A DNA stretch of 64,000 nucleotides from Serripes groenlandicus (GCA_031761405.1 JASEVX010000006.1:28229533-28293532), one strand, 5' to 3'; counted from the stretch's first letter, positions 30,415 to 40,013 are shown. Made by a program: numbers and translations. The notes: a model not told the origin generated them from the letters alone.

Positions 30415-30895
30415 AACACCGTTAACAACAGATTTCAGTTATATCATGATGGCCAGTTGAAACCTTACCATGTGTTTCCTGCCTTTCTTTCTCCAGTACA
30501 CCACACAACATCCTCCCCAGGCTACTTGCTACTTTCCAAAAAACTTTCTTTAACCCTTTCCCTCATATAGACGCTTTCTGACGCCTCTGCAGCAGACGGC
30601 GTTTTGAAAACATAGGGACAAAAGAAGAAATTGCTCAAAACAAGCAATTTCTCCTGTTGCCACAATGTTTTCCACTTTTAGTCATAGGTTATCCATTCAA
30701 TTATAGAGATTTTCTAAAAAAAAGTTAAAATACGTTCAAAGTCGTCTGCTGCAGAATTGTTGTATGAGGGAAAGGGTTAAACCATTGGTAAAAGCCAAAC
30801 AATTTATGCCCACCATCAGCCGAGGTAGGATGTAAACTCTGTATTGAGTGCCCTAGGTGTTACGAATTAAGCTATCACAGCTTGATAGAAATGAA
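30415..30895 (-). mobile_element. SINE-3 split by a TTAA MITE
   Basis: Tail and body (CACCGTTAACAACAGATTTC, GGCCAGTTGAAACCTTACC, CCACACAACATCCTCCCCAG) end at the MITE; AAACCATTGGTAAAAGCC (matching CCCATTGGTGGAAGAC of other copies) and a worn head follow after 30780. Confidence 0.7.
30550..30780 (-). mobile_element. Full-length TTAA hairpin MITE inside SINE-3
   Basis: TTAACCCTTTCCCTCATATA to TGTATGAGGGAAAGGGTTAA, 231 bp, hairpin AAATTGCTCAAAACAAGCAATTT. TTTTTTGACAAAAT is altered to AAAAAAAAGTTAAAAT. Confidence 0.9.
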
Positions 30896-30969
30896 TGCGT
30901 AAATACTCAGATGTATCAAAAAGGATTATATTTCATATCTTTAAATCCATACTTAATCTCATAACACTG

Positions 30970-31340
30970 ACAATGTTCAATTTCTGATTTTTGTCACAAT
31001 GTTTTCAAAAGTCCCTTGCTGCAGAAGCATCCGAATTGTTCTGCAGGTGGGAAAGGGTTAAAGTCATTCGTATAAGGTAAATGGAACCTCAATCACCAAT
31101 AATCCCAATGCCAAAACTACAATGTGCATTTGATGTTACTGCCAAATTCCACAAATATCAAACACACAGCAGATAAAATGATTAGCAATGCTCAAAAAGA
31201 ACGATATCTCCATTTACCACATAATGTTTTCAACATTTTTCAATAATTATCATTTCATTTATAAAGTTTACATAATTATGTTTTACTAAATGTTTTTAAA
31301 TTGCAGATTTGTTGCTTTTGGGAAAGGACAAAGGGTTAAG
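30970..31340. mobile_element. Two partial TTAA MITEs
   Basis: A right half at 30970-31062 (GTCACAATGTTTTCAAAAGT to GCAGGTGGGAAAGGGTTAA) and a worn copy at 31140-31340 (ATTGCAGATTTGTTGCTTTT, end GGACAAAGGGTTAA). Confidence 0.6.
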
Positions 31341-31458
31341 GACAATTTTGTTGAGGTATGCCAAAAAAGCTTGGCAAAGCCATTTAAAGTAACAAGTAAT
31401 TATAGACAGGAAAAAGGCAATACATGAATGAGCATGGGAGGGTATTACGAATGACTCC

Positions 31459-31651
31459 TTAATCCTTTCCCACTTTCTGATGCCTCTGCAGCAGAAGACT
31501 TGAAAATCATTGTGACAAAGGTAGAAATTTCGCATAATGAGCAATTTCTTCTTGTGTCACATTATTTTCAACTCTTATCAATAATTATACACAATGTACT
31601 TACATTTATTAAAAAAAAAAATATCCATACCCCCCCCTTTTTTGTATGTGG
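31459..31651 (-). mobile_element. TTAA MITE, B-type
   Basis: TTAATCCTTTCCCACTTTCT to TTGTATGTGGGAAAGGGTTA; homopolymer A and C runs replace part of the right arm at 31611-31637. Confidence 0.7.
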
Positions 31652-31794
31652 GAAAGGGTTAGAACTCTGTATATATTGAACTGATACCAGTTTAAAATGT
31701 ATCAGGGGGAAAGTTTTGATCACGATTTAGCTTGGGACAGATAACGGAGAGTATTACTTGGCCTCTTCCAACAATATCTCCCATATAGTACAAA

Positions 31795-31868
31795 ACTAAA
31801 CCCTAATACGTTCTATTCAATAACATTGTCTCAGTGATATGATTCCTTTGTATACCCACAACAAAGGT
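31795..31868. repeat. Decayed CCTATGTTGTGGGTACTC hairpin
   Basis: ACCCTAATACGTTCTATTC and GTATACCCACAACAAAGG flank ATTGTCTCAGTGATATGATT. The upstream CTTCCAACAATATCTCCCAT matches sequence left of other copies. Confidence 0.55.
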
Positions 31869-32400
31869 TATAACCTTCCCATTTGTTTGGGCACAATTTG
31901 ATTGATTTACATCCCAGAATGTGCCTTCCTTCACCTTTAAATAGCAACATTGTGTTGATTGATTGGGGTTTAACGCCTTTTTTAACAATTTCTCAGTTAT
32001 ATCAGGGTGGCCAGTTCACCTACTCATGCATTTCCTGGTTTTCTCACACTAGTACTCCACACAACAATCTTCCCAAGCAACTGGCTGCTTTTCCACATAG
32101 TCTTAGCCCAGTGGTGGAAGACGAATGACACATGTCGCATTGACTTTTGTCAATTGTCGGAAAGAATGTTGGCCGAGCCGGGATCCAAACTCACAACCCC
32201 TGGATTGACAGCCATCGTCGCTACCAGGGCTCGGCTGGGCACAATTTGAAGCATATGCAGCAGATGACTTTTGAAAACATCTTGGCAAAAGGAGAAATTG
32301 ATCATACTGTAAAATTTCTCCCATTGTCCCACTGTTTTCCGTCAGCTTTTAAACTAAAGGGTCATTTTGTTGATTTTGTTGGGGGACAGAGAGGACATTT
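31868..32400 (-). mobile_element. Worn TTAA MITE carrying SINE-3
   Basis: TATAACCTTCCCATTTGTTT GGGCACAATTTGA is interrupted, then AGCATATGCAGCAGATGACT TTTGAAAACATCTTGGCAAA continues the MITE arm. The right end is degraded. Confidence 0.6.
31902..32235 (-). mobile_element. SINE-3 with extra 3' sequence and 14-bp target duplication
   Basis: TGGGCACAATTTGA is repeated exactly at 31888-31901 and 32236-32249. Inside are a SINE-3 (from about 31957) and, beyond its tail, about 55 bp (TTGATTTACATCCCAGAATG...) not seen in other SINE-3 copies. The duplication encloses this extra piece, so it moved with the SINE. Confidence 0.85.
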
Positions 32401-32449
32401 GAGTTGAAAATGAATCAATGACGCAGGATTTGTGCCATGGAAAATCCTG

Positions 32450-32683
32450 TTAACCCTTTCCCTCATGAATACAACAATTCTGCAGCAGACAACTTTGAAC
32501 ATATTTTGTCAAAAAATAGAAAATCTCAATAATTGAATGGATAACCACCTATGACTAAAAGTGGAAAACATTGTGGCAAAAGGAGAAATTGCTAATTTTG
32601 AGCAATTTCTTTTGTCACCATGTTTTCAAAAAGTCGACTACTGCAAAGGCGTCAGAAAGTGTCTGCATGAGGGAAAGCGTTAA
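32450..32683 (+). mobile_element. TTAA hairpin MITE, A-type
   Basis: TTAACCCTTTCCCTCATGAA to GCATGAGGGAAAGCGTTAA. Small insertions after the left end (TGAATACAACAATTC) and in ATAACCACCTATGAC. Confidence 0.9.
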
Positions 32684-32689
32684 CAGATT

Positions 32690-32921
32690 TTCAACTTGAA
32701 TCAATAATAACTTATTTATAGAAATTGTTCATATTTTAGCCTACATGTGTAACAAGTCCTTTGCTGCAGAACTGTTGTTTGTGGGAATGAATGAATGAAT
32801 GTATATTGTTTTATGGCGCATCGACAGCTAAGGTCATTTAGCGCGCAATTAAATTTAATTATTCATGATACCTGGGTAAACAAACCAGTACTAGGCTAGA
32901 AATGTTTGTGGGAAAGGGTAA
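32690..32921 (-). mobile_element. Right part of a B-type MITE split by a SINE-like piece
   Basis: TTTTCAACTTGAATCAATAA, TTTGCTGCAGAACTG and GTTTGTGGGAAAGGGTAAA. The right terminus is interrupted between two copies of TGTTTGTGGGAA (32776-32787, 32903-32914). Confidence 0.75.
32788..32902 (-). mobile_element. 115-bp SINE-like insertion with 12-bp target duplication
   Basis: Contains CGACAGCTAAGGTCATTTAGCGCG, as at 25212-25321, joined to ATTCATGATACCTGGGTAAA CAAACCAGTACTAGGC of SINE-1. It therefore looks like a 5'-truncated SINE-1 relative with a different 3' tail. Confidence 0.8.
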
Positions 32922-33018
32922 AGAGTCAAATCTTATAGTTTTCAATGGCAAAGTGATGGACACTGATCAGACAGCACAGTGATACAGACTGACCAGGATC
33001 TCTCATCACATCAAGGAA

Positions 33019-33232
33019 TCCGCCGTGGTTAGCATTGAGGATTTGAAACCGGGCGTCCCAGGTTCGATCCCTTATCGCGGCACGACGGTCGGTGGAGTGC
33101 CCTTTGGCAAGACACATTTTCTAGCCTAGTACTGGTTTGTTTACCCAGGGATCATGAATAAGTGAACTTTTGCCGTGATATAACTGAAATAATGTTGAAA
33201 ACAGCGTTAAACCCCAATTAAACAAAACGACT
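33019..33232 (+). mobile_element. SINE-1 on the plus strand
   Basis: GGAATCCGCCGTGGTTAGCA with B-box-like GGTTCGATCCC, then GGCAAGACACATTTTCTAGC, AGGGATCATGAATAAGTGAA and tail ACAGCGTTAAACCCCAATTA AACAAAACGA. The A-box region has lost a few bases relative to the 13268 copy. It is one of very few SINEs here on this strand. Confidence 0.85.
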
Positions 33233-33304
33233 CATCACATCAAAGCACCGACGGTCATTTTTGACATAATTATGGTCCCAGTTGTAGATAAGGTATGCAC
33301 TGCA

Positions 33305-33415
33305 TTTCCCATTCCAAAATCCTTATATGACACTCAAATCCTATGTTGTGGGTACTCATAAGAATTGTCTCAAGTCAGACAATTCTTTTGAATACCCACA
33401 ACATAGGAAATAAGA
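33305..33415. repeat. CCTATGTTGTGGGTACTC hairpin repeat
   Basis: ATCCTATGTTGTGGGTACTC ATAAGAATTGTCT pairs with AGACAATTCTTTTGAATACC CACAACATAGGA; AATCCTTATATGACACTC precedes it. Confidence 0.85.
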
Positions 33416-33500
33416 TGAGATGTCTGTGGGAAAAGACATATTTATTCCTCATTTTCTAGTCCTCTTCTTGAGTAATTTAGCCCTTTCCCTAATAGGGACA

Positions 33501-33774
33501 GTTGATTGTTTGGTGTTTTATGCCGCTTTAAACAATATTTTAGTTATATCACAGCGTTTCCTGGGTAAGTTACCATGTAGTACTACTGGTTCATTTATCC
33601 AGACACCAGCCAGTCAGTCGTAATGCTAACCTCGCAAACGTGTGGGCCTAGGAGGGCAGTCACTACTTCCATGTTTAAAGTATTTGGTATGACCCAGCCG
33701 GGTATCAAACCCGTGACCTTACGCTTCTGAGGCAGCCGCTCTACCACTACATCAGCGAGGCGGCTGTGTGGGGA
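33501..33774 (-). mobile_element. SINE-2, nearly complete
   Basis: Minus strand: CGCCTCGCTGATGTAGTGGT AGAGCGGC (A box), GGTCACGGGTTTGATACCC (B box), GACTGACTGGCTGGTGTCTG and tail GGCATAAAACACCAAACAAT. It sits between a MITE-like left end (TTAGCCCTTTCCCTAATAGG) and GTGGGGAAGGTTTA, so it probably entered a MITE. Confidence 0.88.
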
Positions 33775-33991
33775 AGGTTTAGAGAAAAATTGTCTGCCTG
33801 ATATCCAGATAAGGTGGTGTATGGAACAGTTTCCAATTCCATTACATTATCTGTCTATCCAGCTGGCTGGAAGAGACATTAATCAAACTATCAGATTCCA
33901 ATTTGTCCTGTTTCCTAGCTACCTTTAACAGATAGAACAGATAATATTAATTTATAGGGAATTCCTTAATATAGATATATTATAAATTTCC

Positions 33992-34236
33992 TCAATTTCT
34001 TCTTTTGTCACCATGTTTTCAAAAAGCTGTCTGCTGCAGAGGCGTTAGAAAACGTCTATATGAGGAAAAGGATTAAAGCCTGCTCAGACTGGCTTGGCTC
34101 TATACTGGTAGCACAGGCTGTGTAAAATCATTTCAAGCTGTTTACTCTTTCCTAGCTACATATAAACGCATTCTGGACTCCTCTGCAGCAGAACAATTTT
34201 GAAAACATTGTGGTAAAAGGAGAAATTGCTCAAGAT
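33992..34236. mobile_element. Two half MITEs
   Basis: 33992-34075 is a right half (CAATTTCTTCTTTTGTCACC to ATGAGGAAAAGGATTAA). 34140-34236 is a left half (ACTCTTTCCTAGCTACATAT, CTCCTCTGCAGCAGAACAAT, GAAATTGCTCAAGATGAGG). Positions 33775-33991 hold nothing recognised. Confidence 0.65.
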
Positions 34237-34640
34237 GAGGTTTTATGCCAATAAACATTCACAGTTTGATGAAGATTGGGTTGAAGTTATAAAGTAGACA
34301 AGTACACTTGGCCAAATTTTGGAGAATTCATGGGTGCCTTGACCCAGACATTATGCCCACAAATGTTTTCACAAGTCTGATGAAGATCTGAATTCTGATG
34401 AAAGCTCTTCGACTTAGAGAGTGGAAAAAGGCTAATTTGTGTAATTTTAAATGATTAAAGGATTATAACTTATAAGTGCCTTGGACGATTTGGATGGTTA
34501 TCGAAATTTGCCTAACCGTTATGCCAATAACCATGTTTATTGAGTTTAGTGAAGAGCGGATGAAAACCGTTCCAACTTAGAGAGTGGACAACATGTGGAA
34601 GCCACCAGGCCATTGCAGGTGTTCCGATTATACGTTCATA
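34237..34640. repeat. Dispersed repeat with two related units
   Basis: Units carrying TTATGCC(A/C)A(A/T)AA..., GATGAAGAT, and ACTTAGAGAGTGGA(A/C)AA occur twice in about 260 bp, ending CAGGTGTTCCGATTATACG. A further fragment ends CAGGTGTTCCCATAATGCGG at 40660-40690. It is likely the core of another tandem-core element. Confidence 0.55.
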
Positions 34641-34642
34641 CA

Positions 34643-34753
34643 AACAAGAAGGCCATGATGGCCCTGGATCGCTAACCTGACTTATGCAATGTGATTTGTC
34701 ATGCCAACCACATAGTCAACCACATTAACTTATTTTGTGGTCAGGTAAGCTAA
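34643..34753 (+). mobile_element. Very short GGCC-headed element
   Basis: AAACAAGAAGGCCATGATGG CCCTGG head, GCTAACCTGACTTATGCAAT, and end GGTCAGGTAAGCTAATA. Head and tail of the family are joined with only about 60 bp of interior (compare 54056). Confidence 0.65.
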
Positions 34754-34756
34754 TAG

Positions 34757-35493
34757 AAGAGGCCCAAGAGGGCCAGTATCGTTCCACTGCTATTAGGCAA
34801 AACTAAAATCTCCAAACAGCCCCGCCCCCTGGTGTTCATGTTTTTTGACCAATCAACATGGCTTGTTGGAATCAAATAGTCACCCAAGGAACATTTCTAC
34901 AAAATCATTTGAAAATCGGCCAGCTACTTTCGTCAGAGAAGATTTATTTAATTTTCACTAAGCCATATTCAGCAAAATAGCCCCGCCCCCTGGTGGCCAT
35001 GTTTTTCAACCAATCTTGAAAGAATCTAATAAAGGGTCACCCAAGGAACATTTCTACAACATTATTTGAAAATCAACAAAATGCTTTCGGAGGAGAAGAT
35101 TTTTTAAGTTTTCACTTAAGCCAATAAGGCAAAATAGTGCGGCCCCCTGGCAGCCATAGTTTTCGACCAATCAAAATGGTTTGAAGGAATCTGATCGAGG
35201 GTCACCCTAGGAACATTTCTACAAAATTATTTGAAAATCGGCCAAACACTTTCGGAGGAGAAGATTTTTTAAGTTTTCACTATAGCAATACAGTATAAGG
35301 CAAAATATTTTTTTCGTTTGGTTGCATGGATCCCAAAACTTTGAAGGAATTCTGGTGAGGTCATTGAGAGGATGCTTTCTGTGAAGTTTCATCCCAATTG
35401 ACACACTGGTTACTGAGGAGAAGATGTTGACGTGTGACGCACGCACACCGCACAAAAGGCGATCACAATAACTCGTGCTCTGATGAGCTAAAA
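34757..35493 (+). mobile_element. GGCC-headed tandem-core element
   Basis: Opens AAGAGGCCCAAGAGGGCC, has three units with AGCCCCGCCCCCTGGTG / GACCAATCAACATGGCTTG, and closes GGCGATCACAATAACTCGTG CTCTGATGAGCTAAAA. The terminal hairpin is worn. Confidence 0.75.
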
Positions 35494-35607
35494 TGATGAG
35501 CAGAGTCAAGCAATTTGAAGTGAAGTGAAATAGATGAGCCCGTTTTGCTTTGAAAACATTCTAAAGAAGGAAATGCTAAAATCTGGAAATTTGTAAGTAC
35601 AACTTTA

Positions 35608-35705
35608 ATTAACCCTTTCCCACCTGCAGAAGATTTGAAATGACTGGCAAAAGGAGAAATTGCGAACAATGAGCAACAGAAATTGTTCACAATGTTTAAT
35701 GTCTA
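35608..35705. mobile_element. Fragment of a B-type MITE
   Basis: TTAACCCTTTCCCACCTGCA, GACTGGCAAAAGGAGAAATT and TTGTTCACAATGTTTAA. Confidence 0.6.
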
Positions 35706-35751
35706 CTTCAGGCACAATCTTTTAAATTCTATCCTATAATTACACATTCAT

Positions 35752-35982
35752 TTAACCCATTACTTCACACAGATGACATTTGACGCCTGATGTTGCAGAC
35801 GACTTTTTTAAAACATTGCAATAAAAGCTGTAATCGCTCAAAACGAGCAATTTCACCTTTTAATGCAATATTTTAAACTCTTCATTAAAATAATTCTTTC
35901 AGTTTCCTAGAAAGGTGAGATTGTTCGTCTGATGATTGTAAAGCAGTCGACTTATGGAAAGTCATGTGAAGTAATGGGTTAA
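35752..35982 (-). mobile_element. TTAA MITE with a divergent 18-bp terminus
   Basis: Ends TTAACCCATTACTTCACA and TGTGAAGTAATGGGTTAA are perfect inverted repeats but differ from TTAACCCTTTCCC. GACGCCTGATGTTGCAGACG and hairpin ATCGCTCAAAACGAGCAATTT tie it to the same superfamily. At 231 bp it has the usual length. Confidence 0.88.
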
Positions 35983-36083
35983 AGAGATTTTTCCATATTT
36001 GTTGGCCTAGATGTTTTCAAATACATCTGCTGGAGATGTAATAAATGTTATCATCATGTATGTACAGCATTATCATTATAATC

Positions 36084-36356
36084 CCCTTTCCCAGAAACAA
36101 CATATCTGCAACAGACAACGGCATAATACAGTGGAACCTGTGTATAAAGACCACCCATGGGAACACAACAATATGGTCTTTGTTCACAGGTGGTCTTGAA
36201 TTGCAGGGTCATTTATGCAGAAAATGAGTTATTCAGGGAAACTAAAAGAGTGGTTGCTAAAGGCAGGGAATTGCTATTCGAAGGTGGTCTTTAAGCAAAG
36301 GTTCGACTGTATACGACAAAACATGGAAAATCTTTAATAATATAGATATACAACTA
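36084..36356 (+). mobile_element. MITE fragment carrying a mariner-type MITE
   Basis: CCCTTTCCCAGAAACAACAT ATCTGCAACAGACAACG on the left and ACGACAAAACATGGAAAATC on the right of the inserted element. Confidence 0.6.
36130..36312. mobile_element. Mariner-type MITE with TA target
   Basis: CAGTGGAACCTGTGTATAAA GACCACC at the left and GGTGGTCTTTAAGCAAAGGT TCGACTG at the right form imperfect inverted ends, each flanked by TA. The ends match a widespread invertebrate repeat with ACAGT(C/G)GAACCT termini and TA duplication. Confidence 0.75.
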
Positions 36357-36548
36357 TTAAACCTTTACCACATATAGACACAAAAGTGATAAAAGAAATT
36401 GCTCAAAACGAGCAATTTCTCCTTTAGCCACAATGATTTCAACTTTTTTCGATAATATTACCTTCATTTATGGGGGTCTTTCCATGTTTTAGCCTAGAAG
36501 TTTTCAAAGTCGTCTGCTGCAGATTTGTTGTATGTGGGAAGGGGTTAA
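36357..36548 (-). mobile_element. TTAA MITE, B-type
   Basis: TTAAACCTTTACCACATATA to GTATGTGGGAAGGGGTTAA, hairpin AAATTGCTCAAAACGAGCAATTT. Positions 36549-36853 hold no recognised feature. Confidence 0.8.
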
Positions 36549-36853
36549 ATAACGTTATTCAAACGTGATGCATCAAAATTCATCTGCATGTTGGGAAGGG
36601 TGATCTGGCATTTGACTTCCGTAGGTTGAATGTCTCAAATTAACCTAGTTTTTCTGTGGCAACATGTCAATTACCTTTACCATACATACAGCATTATTAA
36701 ATGACGTGTGGCAAAAAAATATTCTATCCAACGTCTCCCAGCACAATTACGTATTACTTTGTAAACTTATCTTTGATGCCAGAAAATGACACTTTGATAG
36801 AAGATTTGGCCCAATGACAGAACTGCAAGATAGTACGGCCTAGATCAAGCTAC

Positions 36854-36983
36854 TAACCCTTTCCAACACATAACAATTTTGCAGCAATAAATGAAAAATA
36901 ATTTAATAGAGTTGAAAACACTCAGGCAAAAGTAAAGTGGTTTGCTGCATGTGTCAGAAGTCATCGAAATGAGGAAATGGTTA
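36854..36983 (+). mobile_element. Miniaturised TTAA MITE
   Basis: CTAACCCTTTCCAACACATA to ATGAGGAAATGGTTAA in 130 bp; the central hairpin is missing. It lies 8 bp from the next element. Confidence 0.65.
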
Positions 36984-36991
36984 ATGTTGTA

Positions 36992-37198
36992 TTAACCCTT
37001 TCCCTCATACAGACGCTTTTTGACGCATCTGCAGCAGACGGCTAAGAAATTGCACAAAACGTGCAATTTCTCCTTTTGCCACAATGTTTTCCAATTTTTG
37101 TCATAGGTTATCCATTCAATTATGGAGATTTTCTATTTTTTGACAAAATACGTTCAAAGTAGTCTGCTGCAGAATTGCTGTATGAGGGAAAGGGTTAA
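36992..37198 (-). mobile_element. TTAA hairpin MITE, A-type with arm deletion
   Basis: TTAACCCTTTCCCTCATACA to GTATGAGGGAAAGGGTTAA; AGACGGCTAAGAAATTGCAC shows loss of TTTTGAAAACATAGTGACAA from the left arm. Confidence 0.88.
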
Positions 37199-37272
37199 GT
37201 GAAGACTTGGGACTATATGAGTTGAACTGTGAAAAAAAAGACACAATTAAGTTGCACATCCGTACAAAGTGA

Positions 37273-37511
37273 TCATAACTCTTTCCCTCATACAACGAAT
37301 CTGAAGCAGACAACTTTGAAAACATAACTTAAAAGTTTAAACATTTGGGAACTCCGTTTAAATGAAAGTACAATAATTGTATAGAGTTGAAAACATCGTG
37401 ACAAAAGGAGAAATTGCTCATATTGAGCAATTTCTTCATTTCCTACCAAGTTTTCAAAAAGCTAACTGCTGCAGATGCATCAGAAAGCGTCTTTATGAGT
37501 GAAAGGGTTAA
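37273..37511 (+). mobile_element. TTAA MITE, intermediate type
   Basis: CTCTTTCCCTCATACAACGA to TTATGAGTGAAAGGGTTAA, hairpin AAATTGCTCATATTGAGCAATTT. It combines a CCCTCATA end with the B-type interior. Confidence 0.8.
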
Positions 37512-37718
37512 TACACATTTTATGCCAGAGGTTTTTAAATGCTTCCGACTCTTTTGGCAAACAGTGCAGATTCATATCAGACTGCACAGAACAATCTGGA
37601 TCTATAGGGGTTTGTAAATGCCTTTACGGCTGGTTTTTGTAGAGCACTATGGGACATTTTTACATGGCGCATTCAGAAACATGCTACTTGTAGGACCAAC
37701 TTGACACAAGGTCAAGAT
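37512..37718. other. Dispersed-repeat fragment, no gene
   Basis: CAGTGCAGATTCATATCAGA CTGCACAG...CAATCTGGATC resembles fragments near 300, 10495 and 25440. Confidence 0.4.
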
Positions 37719-37948
37719 TTAACCCTTTCCCACATACAACAAATCTGTAGCTGACAACTTTGAAAACATCTTATCAAAAATGTGAACAATCTCCATTAAC
37801 GACAGGTTTAAAATTATTAAATAAGAGTTGAAAACATTGGGGCAAAAAGTGAAATTGCTTATCATAAGCAATTTCACATTTACATAATATTTTCAAAAGT
37901 TGTCTGCTGCAGAGGCATCTAAAAGCGTCCATATGTGGGAAAGATTTA
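37719..37948 (+). mobile_element. TTAA MITE, B-type, 230 bp
   Basis: TTAACCCTTTCCCACATACA to ATATGTGGGAAAGATTTAA; hairpin AAATTGCTTATCATAAGCAATTT shows paired substitutions that keep the stem. Confidence 0.88.
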
Positions 37949-38350
37949 ACCCCTTTCCAACATGGATATGCATTTCAACGCATATGCAGCAGAACTCTTT
38001 CCAAACTATTGTGGCCTAAGGAGGAATTTCTCCCTGCAATTTAGACTATGCTCCAATGGTTTCATCTTTATTCAATAAATAAACATTGATCATTTAGAGC
38101 GATTTTCCATATTTCTAAATATCAACCCTTTCCCACACACAACACATTTGCAGCAGAAACTTTGAGATCAGCACAACAAAAATAGGAAATATTTCTATAA
38201 CTTGATGTTTAATTTTTGAATAGAGTTGACAACATTGTGGCAATAGGGAGAAATTGCTTGTCTTGAGAAATTTCTCCTTTTGCCAAGTTGTTTTTAAAAG
38301 TCATCTGCTGCGTGGGCGTCTGAGAGCGTCTGCTTGTGGGAAAGGGTTAA
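37945..38350. mobile_element. Two further TTAA MITEs abutting the previous one
   Basis: A worn copy from the shared TTAA at 37945 (TTAACCCCTTTCCAACATGG, CATATGCAGCAGAACTCTTT) to about 38123, then a B-type copy (ATCAACCCTTTCCCACACAC to TTGTGGGAAAGGGTTAA) ending at 38350. Confidence 0.75.
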
Positions 38351-38394
38351 CCATTCTCATCTTCTGATTCAAATTCCTGACTCCTTCCTATATA

Positions 38395-39126
38395 CATACA
38401 CAACCTCAGAAGCTTCTAAAACATACAACAAATATGTAGCAGACGACTTCGAAAACATATTGGCAAAAACATGAAAAATCTCCATAAACTAGGGAATAAT
38501 TATTGAAAAGAAATGAAAACTAGAATGGAGTGCTCCATGGAGCATGTGTGTCACCTGCCGGGGCCTTGTCAGAAAATTTAAATTTTTGACAGAAAAGGGG
38601 CAATAACTCAGATATAAAAATATTTGGATTATCCCCCTTTTGTGAACCAATCACACACATTGATATAAACATTTGTCAGAAGTTTCAATGTAATCCTTTG
38701 AGTAGAAAAAAAGTTATTTGAAAACGTGACGAAAAAGTGTGACGAAAAAGTGTGACGGACAGACAGACGCCGGACAAAAAAAAAAGTAATCCCTAAGTGC
38801 CTACCATGCTACGCAGGTGACACAACAAAGTGACAAAATTCTGCTGCAGACGACTTTGAAAACATCTAGGCTAAAACGTGGAAAATCCCCATAAATGAAG
38901 GTCATATTATTGAAAAAAGTTAAAATCATTGTGAACTTTGAACATATTTTGTTAAAACATAAAAAATCTCTATAGCTGATTGGATAACCTATGACTAAAA
39001 GTGGAAAACATTGTGGCAAAAGAAGAAATTGCTCGTTTTGAGCAATTTCTTCTTTTGTCACTATGCTTTTAAAGAGCTGTCTGCTGCAGAGGCGTCAGAA
39101 AGCGTCTATATGAGGGAAAGGGTTAA
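38395..39126 (+). mobile_element. Composite of at least two MITEs with an inserted repeat
   Basis: MITE sequence at 38400-38520 and 38838-38938 (CTGCTGCAGACGACTTTGAA) is joined at about 38938 to an A-type copy lacking its left end (AACTTTGAACATATTTTGTT), which runs to ATGAGGGAAAGGGTTAA at 39126. The 38521-38822 segment is a separate insertion. Confidence 0.75.
38521..38822. mobile_element. Hairpin-headed dispersed repeat
   Basis: Head GAGTGCTCCATGGAGCATG (palindromic) with GTCACCTGC; end ACGCCGGAC, AGTGCCTACCATGCTACGCA GGTGACAC. GTGTCACCTGC and GCAGGTGACAC form inverted repeats. The plan matches the GGCC-headed elements but the sequence does not. Confidence 0.65.
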
Positions 39127-39287
39127 ACCACTTTCCAACATACATAGGGCACAGTCATATTCTACCCTTTCAAGGCAAAATCATAAACTATTCAGCCATT
39201 TCTCCATTTCCAAAATGTTCTGAAACCTTATCTAAGCATTAAGTATTGTAGTCGACTCCAAAAACATATCAGGTGAATTGTTATCTT

Positions 39288-39501
39288 TTAATTGGAATTT
39301 TACGCCGCTTTCAACATTATTTCAGTTATATCATGGCGACAGTTCACTTATTAATGATCCCTGGGTGAACAAACCAGTACTAGGCTAGGAAATGCGCCTT
39401 GACCAAAAGCACTCCACAATGACCGTCGTGCTGCAACTGGGGATTGAACCCGGGATGCCCAGTTTCAAATCCCCGATGCTAACTACTCGATCACAGCGGA
39501 T
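39288..39501 (-). mobile_element. SINE-1
   Basis: Minus strand: GAATCCGCTGTGATCGAGTA GTTAGCATCGGGGATTTG, B-box-like GGTTCAATCCCC, ATCATTAATAAGTGAACTGT and tail GCGGCGTAAAATTCC. Positions 39502-39765 hold nothing recognised. Confidence 0.82.
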
Positions 39502-39765
39502 TCATATCAGGTGAAATTTAGATATCTGATAGTCTGGGTTTTTGTTTTGTTCAGTCTTTTACTCCAGATATTTAAAATACAGCAATTAGCACCCTAAGCA
39601 TGTACATTTTCCAATAAAGCTTTTACTAGTTTCAGCTTTTAGTAAAAATCAATATTGAGAGTGTCACTTTAGGATCCTTCATCACTTCACTTTGTCTTTT
39701 TCAAAACTTCAACTCTTAAAGCATCATTACTTAGAGGACTTAGATAAGAGGGAGTGATCAGGTCT

Positions 39766-39890
39766 TTCCCCACAATATTTCTCTTATTACTCAACAAAAT
39801 CCTATGCTGTGGGTACCCAAAATAATTGACTTACTGAGACGATTCTTTTGATTACCCACAACATAGGGTTTGAATGTCGAATAAGGATTT
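39766..39890. repeat. CCTATGTTGTGGGTACTC hairpin repeat
   Basis: AATCCTATGCTGTGGGTACC and GATTACCCACAACATAGGG around TTGACTTACTGAGACGATTC; TTTGAATGTCGAATAAGGAT follows. Confidence 0.82.
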
Positions 39891-40013
39891 GAGAAAATGA
39901 AAAATGACCCTTATCTAGAGGGCGGTTTACTAATTGATAGGGGCATTTTTCCACTACATTGTATTTTCAAAATAGTTTGCTTAGAAAACGTTTGTGTGGT
40001 GTTAACACCGTGT

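Noticed and set aside
24530..39223. Repeated short reading frames encoding LLVLSNFFFCHYVFKKPSAAEASESVYMRERV-like peptides and their reverse-strand counterparts
   Set aside because: These are translations of the MITE hairpin and right arm, repeated wherever a copy lies; there is no start context and no selection on frame.
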